Shown in pieces: positions 7,199-13,154 of a stretch of 14,556 bases of DNA (positions are counted from its first letter, which is position 1; each line of letters opens with the position of its first letter). This DNA comes from JBOHHM01 sp050725495 (GTDB lineage: Bacteria > Pseudomonadota > Gammaproteobacteria > Burkholderiales > Burkholderiaceae_C), in contig JBOHHM010000097.1 of the NCBI GenBank assembly GCA_050725495.1, positions 1 through 14,556 of the forward strand, written 5' to 3'. The position numbers and the translations under genes are program-made. Under the pieces are notes generated by a model. It was not told the origin of the DNA and searched no databases. It worked only from the letters and a program-made list of their open reading frames with translations.

Positions 7199-7818
7199 TC
7201 GCCGCGGCGCAGCGGGTAGTGCGCGAGTTGGGTTTTTCGCCGCCCCCAGAGCAGCACGTCGGCGCTCCACAGGTGTGCCGGCACGTCTTGGCGTGGCAGC
7301 ACCGCGCGGTAGGCGATGTGGCCCGAGACGCGCGGCTTGCCGTCACCGACCACGGCTTCGCGGATCCTGCTCCACAGCCCGTCGGCGCCGATCAAGGCCG
7401 CCCCTTCGAGCTGCTCGCCGTCCGCCAGATCGATGCCACCTTGGCGCTGGTACGCAGCGTCACGCTGGGCAGGGCCTGGCAGGCCTGCAGCAGGACCTGG
7501 TGCAGGGTGGCCCGGTAGATCACGCCGTAGGCGGCACGCGCGACCTCGCCCAGCGGCGCACGCACCACCTTCTCGCCGGTGCGCATCGTTCATGCCCTGG
7601 CCCGGCGGGAAGAATGCCACCTGGTTGACGCCTTCGGTCAGGCCCAGGTAGTCGAACATGCGAAAGATGTTGGGCCCGAGCTGGATGCCGGCGCCGATCT
7701 CGCCGAAGGCGGACGACTGCTCGAGCACCGTCACGCGATGACCGTCCTGGCCCAGCACATAGGCGGCGAGGCCGCCTATGCCGCCGCCGGCGATGAGGAA
7801 GGGGAGTTCCTGGGGCAT
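7109..7818 (-). pseudogene. Remnant of a 3-hydroxybenzoate 6-monooxygenase / salicylate hydroxylase-like flavoprotein gene
   Basis: The family hydroxylates 3-hydroxybenzoate to gentisate with NADH, O2 and FAD and is about 400 residues long. The start is recognisable (LPFLIAGGGIGGLAAYVLGQDGHRVTVLEQ, FAD-binding G-x-G-x-x-G). The frame then breaks near 7580-7586: homology-like sequence TGEKVVRAPLGEVARAAYGVIYRATLHQVLLQ continues in another frame to about 7435. It then returns to the first frame with LADGEQLEGAALIGADGLWSRIREAV and HIAYRAVLPRQDVPAHLW, up to PLRRGEL near 7200. After that it ends in 12 unrelated residues and a stop at 7156. The second frame change coincides with a loss of several codons, and the C-terminal half (about 180 residues) is missing. 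At least three lesions make it very unlikely to be active. It is the first gene of the operon, divergent from the MarR gene. Confidence 0.85.
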
Positions 7819-7849
7819 GGGATGGGTCTGCGGGTCGTATTGAAGCCGC

Positions 7850-7874
7850 ATTAATAATAAGTGTAAATATTAAT
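7850..7874. promoter_or_regulatory. Palindrome between the divergent operon and MarR gene, candidate MarR operator
   Basis: ATTAATA (7850-7856) and TATTAAT (7868-7874) are perfect inverted half-sites with an 11-bp spacer (18 bp centre to centre), standing out as AT-rich in a GC-rich window. They lie between the start of the monooxygenase remnant (7818) and the MarR start (7927). MarR proteins usually bind palindromes of about this size in such divergent spacers. Binding is inferred. Confidence 0.55.
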
Positions 7875-7926
7875 TTGAAGGGTGCAGGAACCCCTCTGCC
7901 CCAAAACACTCGGTAAACTTCCCGGC

Positions 7927-8367
7927 ATGGCAAAAAGCTTTGACTTCCAGCATGCGCCCGGGCACTTGATCCGCCGCGCCCATCAGCTGGCCGTGGCCAT
8001 CTTCATGGAGGAAACGGCGGACTACGATGTCACGCCGGTGCAGTTCGCCATCCTCAACGCCTTGATGGACACGCCGGGAGAAGACCAGGTCACGCTGTCG
8101 GGCACGGTGGCGTTTGATGCGGCCACCTCGGGTTCGGTGATCGGCCGGCTGGAGGCCAAAGGCTGGGTGCGGCGCGAGGCCGACACGCGGGACAAGCGTC
8201 GCAAGCTGCTGTGGGTGACGCCCGAAGGCGAACAAGCGGCGCTGCAGATGAAGCGCGCCGCCACCAGGGTGCAGGCCCGCCTCGTGGATCCGCTGGACCA
8301 GGCGGAACGCAAGCAGTTGGTGGCCTTGCTGGGCAAGCTGGTCGCGGGCCACGAAGCTCACCAGTGA
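7927..8367 (+). CDS. MarR-family transcriptional regulator
   Basis: A 146-residue winged-helix protein. The DNA-binding core runs from about residue 36 (VTPVQFAILNALMD) through the recognition helix (VAFDAATSGSVIGRLEAKGW, 61-80) to the wing with the diagnostic D-x-R-D-x-R (D86 to R91, followed by KLLWVTPEGE). It probably represses the divergent aromatic-acid operon and is released by an aromatic acid, as for regulators next to gentisate-pathway genes; that is inference from position. I chose ATG 7927, where family members commonly begin; an in-frame GTG at 7882 would add 15 unlikely residues. No Shine-Dalgarno is visible, but a TAAACT hexamer lies 7 nt upstream (7914-7919), which suggests a leaderless transcript. 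The operator palindrome is just upstream. Confidence 0.9.
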   Translation: MAKSFDFQHAPGHLIRRAHQLAVAIFMEETADYDVTPVQFAILNALMDTPGEDQVTLSGTVAFDAATSGSVIGRLEAKGWVRREADTRDKRRKLLWVTPEGEQAALQMKRAATRVQARLVDPLDQAERKQLVALLGKLVAGHEAHQ

Positions 8368-8394
8368 GGCCGCCGGCTCGGGGCCCCTGAGGGC

Positions 8395-8697
8395 TCAGGC
8401 CGACTTGGCGAGCAGGTCGAAGTGCTCCACCAGCGGCGGGCTCGCAAAGAACGGCCCGACAATCGCGCGCCATTCGGCAAACAGCGCGGATTGGCGAAAG
8501 CCCACGGTGTGGTCTTCCAGCGTGGCCCAGAAGATCTGCAGGATGTAGCGCTCGGGCGACTCGATGCCCTTGTCGACCTTGAAGCCCTGAAAGCCCGGGG
8601 CCCGGGCGATGACGGTGCTCAGCCCGCGCTGGATGGCTTCGTCAAAGGCGGCCTGCTGGCCGGGGTGGATGCGGATGTCGGCGAGTTCGAGGATCAT
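8395..8697 (-). CDS. ABM-domain protein (antibiotic biosynthesis monooxygenase family)
   Basis: A 100-residue protein that fills one dimeric alpha-beta barrel domain. Visible traits are a first strand ILELADIRIHPGQQAAFDEAI, then APGFQGFKVDKGIESPERYILQIFWATLEDHTVGFRQS and a terminal FDLLAKSA. The family includes small cofactor-free monooxygenases acting on quinone-like compounds, haem-degrading enzymes and many proteins of unknown role. A link to the aromatic operon is possible but unproved. The ATG has AGGAC upstream at good spacing. It converges on the MarR gene with a 27-bp gap that holds GC-rich inverted sequence but no T-run. Confidence 0.82.
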   Translation of the reverse strand: MILELADIRIHPGQQAAFDEAIQRGLSTVIARAPGFQGFKVDKGIESPERYILQIFWATLEDHTVGFRQSALFAEWRAIVGPFFASPPLVEHFDLLAKSA

Positions 8698-8891
8698 GGG
8701 AAGTCCTGGGGGTCAGTGCGGATCGGGTGGCCAGTCTACCGCCTGCCCGGCGCGTGGCGCGGTGTGGCTTGGTCCCGCAAGCGTTTGCGGTCTCCGGGCC
8801 TTGCAAAACGTGCGTCGAGTGTTGTCAAGACAGAAGCGGCTCGAAGCGTCTCGCCGCGGCGTCGAGCGTTTCTGCGCTCCGGCTCCTGCGG

Positions 8892-9302
8892 CTACGGGTT
8901 GCGGCCAGCGGGGCCCGGCTCGATGTAGATCAGCTCCCAGAGGTGCCCATCCAGGTCCTGGTAGCCGTGTTGGTACATGAAGCCGTAGTCTCTGGAGGCG
9001 TTGGGTGTACTCGCTCCGGCGGCCACTGCCTTGCCAACCACTTCGTCGACCCTGGCTCGGCTATCCGCGGACAGGCACATGATGACCTCGGTGCTTTTGT
9101 GGGCGTCACAGAGTTCATGAGGGGTGAAGGTCTTGAAGAAACCTTCCAGCAGCAGCATGACGAAGATGTTTTCGCCCACGATCACGCAGGTGGCCTTTTC
9201 GTCGGTGAACCGGGGGTCGAACTTGTAGCCGAGTGCGGTGAAAAACGCGACGGACCGCTTGAGATCCTTGACCGGCAGGTTCACGAAAATTTGCGTCGCC
9301 AT
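8892..9302 (-). CDS. VOC-family (glyoxalase / extradiol dioxygenase-like) protein
   Basis: A 136-residue protein of the vicinal oxygen chelate fold. It begins MATQIFVNLPVKDLKRSVAFFTALGYKF, the usual opening of the small single-chain VOC proteins, and ends with a metal-site-like GYQDLDGHLWELIYIEP, where the Glu of WEL is a typical ligand. Function could be glyoxalase-like, fosfomycin-resistance-like or dioxygenase-like; substrate cannot be told. The ATG at 9302 is preceded by AAGGAG at ideal spacing; the longer frame to 9488 is rejected because the added residues have no domain character. The 194 bp between its stop and the ABM gene hold nothing I recognise. Confidence 0.85.
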   Translation of the reverse strand: MATQIFVNLPVKDLKRSVAFFTALGYKFDPRFTDEKATCVIVGENIFVMLLLEGFFKTFTPHELCDAHKSTEVIMCLSADSRARVDEVVGKAVAAGASTPNASRDYGFMYQHGYQDLDGHLWELIYIEPGPAGRNP

Positions 9303-9577
9303 GGCTTCTCCTTTCGGGGTGATCAGCGCCATTCTCACGCAGTCGGGCTCAAGAGTCAGCCGTCCGGCTTGATGGCGCTGCAGCGAAGTCGCCACGCCGC
9401 AAACGCAGGGCGAATCGAGCACTCCGATGGGTTGCATCACTGGGCCCCAAGACTGCGGGTTACAAGCATTGACCACCTTGGGCTCCAACGCCGCTTACCC
9501 CAACTGCCGCTTTGGCGGGGCGATGCAAAGCCATGCTTGCTGCAGCCATGCGTCCAACCGGTTTATCCTTGCATCCC

Positions 9578-10219
9578 ATGAAGCTCTACAACTATTTCCG
9601 CTCCTCCGCCTCGTTTCGCGTGCGCATTGCGCTGCAGCTCAAGGGTTTGAGCTACGACTATGTTCCCGTGCACATCGCCAAGGGCGAGCACAAGAAGGAG
9701 GCGTACACGGCCATCTCGGCCGACACCCTGGTGCCCATGCTGCAGACCGATGGCGGCGAGCGCCTGTCGCAGTCCATGGCCATCATCGAGTACCTCGACG
9801 AAATCCATCCCGAGCCCGCGCTGCTGCCCACCGACCCGATTGGCCGCGCCAGGGTGAGGGCGCTGGCGCAGTCGATCGCCTGCGAAATCCACCCGCTGAA
9901 CAACCTGCGCGTGCTCAAGTACCTGGTCAAGGAGCTCAAGGTCGACGAAGAAGCGAAGAACACCTGGTACCGCCACTGGTGCCGCGAAGGGCTGGAAGCT
10001 TTCGAGCGGCAGCTGAACCAGCTGCCCGCATCGACCTACTGCTATGGCGAAACCCCGACGCTGGCCGACTGTTGCCTGGTGCCGCAAATCTTCAACGCCA
10101 AGCGTTTCAACACCAACTTCGACGGCCTGCCGCGCACCATGGCCGTGTTCGAGGCCTGCATGAAGCTCGACGCCGTCCAGAAGGCCCAGCCGTCGAGCTG
10201 CCCTGACAACGAAGCCTGA
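9578..10219 (+). CDS. maiA: Glutathione-dependent maleylpyruvate / maleylacetoacetate isomerase (zeta-class GST)
   Basis: A 213-residue zeta-class glutathione transferase. The N-terminal thioredoxin-like domain starts MKLYNYFRSSASFRVRIAL; the S-S-A-S run (9-12) replaces the S-S-C of many maleylacetoacetate isomerases and is also seen in NagL-type maleylpyruvate isomerases. QSMAIIEYLDE is the glutathione gamma-glutamyl site, and the helical domain carries CEIHPLNNLRVLKYL and PTLADCCLVPQ, both typical. It isomerises a cis ring-cleavage product to the trans form, here plausibly maleylpyruvate for the fumarylpyruvate hydrolase encoded about 4.4 kb away, or maleylacetoacetate in homogentisate breakdown. 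ATG 9578 fits the family; it lacks a Shine-Dalgarno but has TATCCT eight nt upstream. The pgeF start follows 10 bp after its stop. Confidence 0.92.
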   Translation: MKLYNYFRSSASFRVRIALQLKGLSYDYVPVHIAKGEHKKEAYTAISADTLVPMLQTDGGERLSQSMAIIEYLDEIHPEPALLPTDPIGRARVRALAQSIACEIHPLNNLRVLKYLVKELKVDEEAKNTWYRHWCREGLEAFERQLNQLPASTYCYGETPTLADCCLVPQIFNAKRFNTNFDGLPRTMAVFEACMKLDAVQKAQPSSCPDNEA

Positions 10220-10229
10220 GTTCGCCATC

Positions 10230-11009
10230 GTGCGCCATGATTGGCTGATTCCCGACTGGCCGGCGCCCCCCCACGTGCGGGCCCTGTGCACCACGCGCGC
10301 CGGTGGCCAGTCCCTGCCGCCCTACGACAGCCTGAACCTCGGTGACCATGTCGGTGACGATCCGGCGGCAGTGCAGGCCAACCGCGCTGTCCTGCGCCAG
10401 GCCTTGGGCTCGCATGCCGTGTTTCTCAAGCAGGTTCATGGCACGGCGTGCGTCGAACTGGGCCGCGACACCCCAGACGGGGCCGAAGCCGACGCCTGTG
10501 TCACCCATCAGCGCGGCCTGGCTTGCACCATCATGGTGGCGGACTGCCTGCCGGTGCTGCTCACCGATACCGCGGGCCGGGCTGTGGCCGCTGCGCACGC
10601 CGGCTGGCGCGGGCTGGCGGGCCAGGGCGGTCACGGTGTCTTGGCCTCGGTTTACGAGAGATTCAGGGCGTTGGCTCAGGAGAGTGGGGCTCCAGGCGCT
10701 ATTGAAACGATAGCGTGGCTGGGGCCGTGCATTGGCCCGCAGGCGTTCGAGGTGGGGCCGGAGGTCAAAGCTGCGTTCGAGGCGCACGACCCGCGCGCCG
10801 CCGCCCTGTTCCAAGCCCATGGACCGGGCAAGTGGCTGGCCGATCTAGCGGGGCTGGCGCGGCTGCGCTTGCAGGCCCTGGGCATTACGCGGATCCATGG
10901 CAACGACGGCAGCCGCGGCTGGTGCACGGTCAGCAATGCCTCACGGTTCTTTTCGCACCGGCGCGATGGCGTCAGCGGGCGCATGGCGGCCTGCATCTGG
11001 CTGGATTGA
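10230..11009 (+). CDS. pgeF: Purine nucleoside phosphorylase PgeF / YfiH family (formerly polyphenol oxidase, laccase-domain)
   Basis: A 259-residue protein of the DUF152 fold. The zinc and catalytic triad is visible: H70 in FLKQVHG, C106 in VADCLPVLL and H123 in AAAHAGWRGLAGQ, followed by LGPCIGPQAFEVG and the C-terminal NASRFFSHRRDGVSGRMAACIWL. The family was named laccase-like, but members phosphorolyse purine nucleosides and some have been linked to peptidoglycan editing. The start is a GTG, 10 bp after the isomerase stop, with only weak ribosome-site character, so expression is probably coupled. Its last 69 bases overlap the convergent membrane-protein gene. Confidence 0.9.
   Translation: MRHDWLIPDWPAPPHVRALCTTRAGGQSLPPYDSLNLGDHVGDDPAAVQANRAVLRQALGSHAVFLKQVHGTACVELGRDTPDGAEADACVTHQRGLACTIMVADCLPVLLTDTAGRAVAAAHAGWRGLAGQGGHGVLASVYERFRALAQESGAPGAIETIAWLGPCIGPQAFEVGPEVKAAFEAHDPRAAALFQAHGPGKWLADLAGLARLRLQALGITRIHGNDGSRGWCTVSNASRFFSHRRDGVSGRMAACIWLD
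10698..10714. repeat. GCTA-N9-TAGC element, copy 1 (inside pgeF)
   Basis: GCTATTGAAACGATAGC, an inverted repeat with 5-bp perfect arms (6 with the flanking C and G). It is 17 bp long, the same length and outer bases as two other copies in the window. It lies in frame in pgeF, encoding part of AIETIA. Confidence 0.5.
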
Positions 11010-11234
11010 GAGCTGGGGCGCTGCCATGCGGGCCGCATGCTCCGCTGCCTCGCGGACCTTGATCGCCTTGCGTCGCGCGGGCGAACCCATCAGGTAAACC
11101 ACCAGTGCCACGGGACCGAGTCCATAGAGTACAAAGGTGATGATGGCACCGAGCAGGGTGCCGTTGGCATTGGTGGCTTCGGCCACGGCCATCATCAAGG
11201 CGACATAAATCCATGCGATAACGACGAGGTACAT
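10941..11234 (-). CDS. Small two-helix membrane protein of unknown function
   Basis: About 97 residues. Two hydrophobic segments (MYLVVIAWIYVALMMAVA, about 1-18, and LLGAIITFVLYGLGPVALVVYLMG, about 26-49) are followed by a basic SPARRKAIK and an Ala/Pro-rich hydrophilic tail ending APVRKEP. That predicts an inner-membrane hairpin with a cytoplasmic tail. I recognise it only as a conserved hypothetical type. I chose ATG 11234, which begins at the first helix; a GTG at 11261 would add nine residues. Its last 69 bases overlap the end of pgeF on the other strand. It diverges from phaC across a 100-bp spacer that holds the phaC control sites, so it may share regulation with phaC. Confidence 0.75.
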   Translation of the reverse strand: MYLVVIAWIYVALMMAVAEATNANGTLLGAIITFVLYGLGPVALVVYLMGSPARRKAIKVREAAEHAARMAAPQLSIQPDAGRHAPADAIAPVRKEP

Positions 11235-11253
11235 AAGCAAATCCGAAATTGAT

Positions 11254-11268
11254 TGTTGCACTGCAGCA
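11254..11268. promoter_or_regulatory. TGC-rich palindrome resembling a PhaR box, upstream of phaC
   Basis: TGTTGCA-C-TGCAGCA has 7-bp arms with one mismatch. Its centre TTGC-ACT-GCAG differs by one base from the CTGC-N3/4-GCAG pattern reported for the PHA-sensing repressor PhaR of Paracoccus. It overlaps the proposed -35 region of phaC. No PhaR gene is in the window. Binding is inferred. Confidence 0.45.
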
Positions 11269-11284
11269 TGAATTGCGGGATACT
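11256..11284 (+). promoter_or_regulatory. Candidate sigma-70 promoter of phaC
   Basis: TTGCAC (-35, 11256-11261) and GATACT (-10, 11279-11284) are separated by 17 bp. Matches to consensus are modest (3/6 and 4/6), but spacing is ideal, and the site is framed by two palindromes. It would give a leader of about 45 nt before phaC. Confidence 0.4.
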
Positions 11285-11296
11285 GGGGTTATCCCG
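11276..11296. promoter_or_regulatory. Perfect inverted repeat over the -10 / start region of phaC
   Basis: CGGGATA (11276-11282) and TATCCCG (11290-11296) are perfect 7-bp arms with a 7-bp spacer. The left arm overlaps the proposed -10. It is likely an operator for a dimeric regulator, because no T-run follows that would make it a terminator. Confidence 0.5.
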
Positions 11297-11302
11297 TAGA
11301 GT

Positions 11303-11324
11303 CATAACGCATACATAACGCATA
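11303..11324 (+). repeat. Two adjacent 11-bp direct repeats in the phaC leader
   Basis: CATAACGCATA occurs twice without a gap (11303-11313 and 11314-11324), and the second copy runs straight into the AAGGAG ribosome site of phaC. It could be a slipped-strand duplication or a protein or RNA site affecting initiation. Confidence 0.7.
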
Positions 11325-11334
11325 AGGAGACAGC

Positions 11335-13050
11335 GTGAATTCTGAATCAGACTGGGCGCAAGCTGCCCAGCAATTCCAGCAGACCTTTGCCGCGAACTGG
11401 GATCAGGCCTTGCAGTCTTTGCAGGGCATGAACCCGGCCGGTCTGGCCACCGCGGGCAGCCCGCCACCCCCCTTGGCGCTGTCCCCCGTGAAGCTGCAGG
11501 AAATCCAGAAGCAGTACGTGCAGGATGTGACCGAACTCTGGAACCAGGGCTTGCAAGCCAACTCGGTGATCCGCGACAGGCGCTTTGCCGGCGAGGCCTG
11601 GCGCAACCACCCGGTCGCCGCGTTTTCGGCGGCCACCTACCTGCTCAACGCCCGCACCCTGATGGGCCTGGCCGAGGCCGTCGAGGCCGACGCCAAAACC
11701 AAGGCCCGCATCCGCTTTGCGGTGGAGCAGTGGATGGCCGCTTCGGCACCCAGCAACTACCTGGCCTTCAATGCCGAGGCCCAGAAGAAGGCCATGGACA
11801 CCCGGGGCGAGAGCATTGCCAAAGGCCTGCAAAACCTGGTAAATGACCTGCGCCAGGGTCACATGAGCCAGACCGACGAGAGCCTGTTCGAGGTTGGCAA
11901 GAACGTGGCCACGACCGAAGGTGCGGTGGTGTTCGAAAACGAGCTGTTCCAGTTGATCGAATACAAGCCGCTGACCGCCAAGGTGTATGAAAAGCCCTTG
12001 CTGTTCATCCCGCCTTGCATCAACAAGTTCTATATCCTCGACCTGCAGCCAGACAACTCGTTGATCCGCCATGCGGTCGAGCAGGGCCATCGCACGTTCG
12101 TGGTGAGCTGGCGCAACCCGGACGAGTCACTGGCTGACAAGTCCTGGGACGACTACATCGAGCATGCTGCTATCAAGGCGATAGCGATAACGCAAGAAAT
12201 TACGAGGGTTGACACCATCAATGCGTTGGGATTTTGCGTCGGCGGCACGATTCTGGGCACGGCGTTGGCCGTGCTGGCCGCTCGGGGTGAAAAGCCGGTG
12301 GCCAGCGCGACCTTCCTCACCACCTTCCTCGATTTTTCAGACACCGGCGTGCTCGACCTGTTCATTGACGAGGCCTTCGTCAAGTTTCGCGAAATGCAGC
12401 TGGGCCAGGTCGGGCTGCTCAAGGGGCAGGAACTGGCCTCGACCTTCAGCTTCCTGCGCCCCAATGACCTGGTTTGGAACTACGTGGTGGGCAACTACCT
12501 GAAGGGCGAAACCCCGCCGCCTTTTGATCTGCTCTACTGGAACAGCGACTCGACCAACCTGCCGGGGCCGTTTTACGCCTGGTACCTGCGCAACACCTAC
12601 CTCGAAAACAGGCTGGTCAAGCCCGGCCAAGCCGTGGTCTGCGGTGAAAAGGTCGACCTGCGCAAGCTGGACCTGCCGGTGTATATCTACGGCTCGCGCG
12701 AAGACCACATCGTGCCGATCGGTGGCGCCTACGCCTCGACCCAGCACCTGAGCGGCAAGAAACGCTTCGTGATGGGCGCTTCGGGCCACATTGCGGGCGT
12801 GATCAACCCGCCAGAGAAGAAGAAGCGCTCCCACTGGACCAACGACAAGCTGCCGCCGAACCAATTCCCGGTCTCGCACGCCGAGTGGCTGGCCGGCGCC
12901 CAGGAGCACCTGGGCAGCTGGTGGACCGACTGGGACGGCTGGCTCAAGGGCCAAGCGGGCAAGCAGATCGCTGCGCCCGAGGGCTATGGCAAGGGCCGGT
13001 ACAAAGCGATCGAACCGGCCCCCGGCCGCTATGTGAAAGCCAAGGCTTGA
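11335..13050 (+). CDS. phaC: Class I poly(R)-hydroxyalkanoate synthase
   Basis: A 571-residue enzyme that polymerises (R)-3-hydroxyacyl-CoA, chiefly 3-hydroxybutyryl-CoA, into PHA on granule surfaces. It has the typical class I length, a variable N-terminal region to about residue 190, and the alpha/beta-hydrolase core. The catalytic triad is visible: C301 in the lipase-like box GFCVGG, D457 in YIYGSREDHIVP and H485 in SGHIAGVINPP. The conserved block WRNPDESLADKSWDDYI and the motif HWTNDKLPPNQ are also present. The start is GTG at 11335, with AAGGAG six bases upstream. It is first of a phaC-phaA-phaB set with its own promoter candidate, a PhaR-like box and a palindrome upstream. A GCTA-N9-TAGC element lies within it at 12169. 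No lesion is seen. Confidence 0.96.
   Translation: MNSESDWAQAAQQFQQTFAANWDQALQSLQGMNPAGLATAGSPPPPLALSPVKLQEIQKQYVQDVTELWNQGLQANSVIRDRRFAGEAWRNHPVAAFSAATYLLNARTLMGLAEAVEADAKTKARIRFAVEQWMAASAPSNYLAFNAEAQKKAMDTRGESIAKGLQNLVNDLRQGHMSQTDESLFEVGKNVATTEGAVVFENELFQLIEYKPLTAKVYEKPLLFIPPCINKFYILDLQPDNSLIRHAVEQGHRTFVVSWRNPDESLADKSWDDYIEHAAIKAIAITQEITRVDTINALGFCVGGTILGTALAVLAARGEKPVASATFLTTFLDFSDTGVLDLFIDEAFVKFREMQLGQVGLLKGQELASTFSFLRPNDLVWNYVVGNYLKGETPPPFDLLYWNSDSTNLPGPFYAWYLRNTYLENRLVKPGQAVVCGEKVDLRKLDLPVYIYGSREDHIVPIGGAYASTQHLSGKKRFVMGASGHIAGVINPPEKKKRSHWTNDKLPPNQFPVSHAEWLAGAQEHLGSWWTDWDGWLKGQAGKQIAAPEGYGKGRYKAIEPAPGRYVKAKA
12169..12185. repeat. GCTA-N9-TAGC element, copy 2 (inside phaC)
   Basis: GCTATCAAGGCGATAGC, 17 bp with perfect 6-bp arms. 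It is translated in frame (AIKAIA) just before the lipase box of phaC, in a locally AT-richer stretch. Confidence 0.5.
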
Positions 13051-13058
13051 CCAATCCG

Positions 13059-13122
13059 TCATTCTGAGCGCAGCGAAGAATCCAGGCCTTGCAGCGTAGA
13101 CCCCTCGCCAAGTTCAGGATGA
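13059..13122. repeat. Imperfect palindromic intergenic element between phaC and phaA
   Basis: TCATTCTGAGC (13059-13069) and GTTCAGGATGA (13112-13122) are inverted ends matching at 9 of 11 positions, with GCAGCGAAGAATCCAGG next to the left end. This style (TCATTCTGAGCGnAGCGAAGAATC) is a widespread intergenic repeat in many bacterial genomes. It fills most of the 104-bp spacer; copy number in this genome is unknown. Confidence 0.6.
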
Positions 13123-13154
13123 AAATGAACCCCCCACCACACAGGAGACTCTCT

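Noticed and set aside
9303..9577. Possible mobile-element or integron attC remnant in the spacer before the isomerase gene
   Set aside because: Short GC-rich stretches look suggestive, but no inverted terminal repeats, target duplication or attC core pair could be found.
11276..11296. Reading the phaC-upstream dyad as a terminator
   Set aside because: No T-run follows on either strand, and it overlaps a plausible -10, so an operator fits better.
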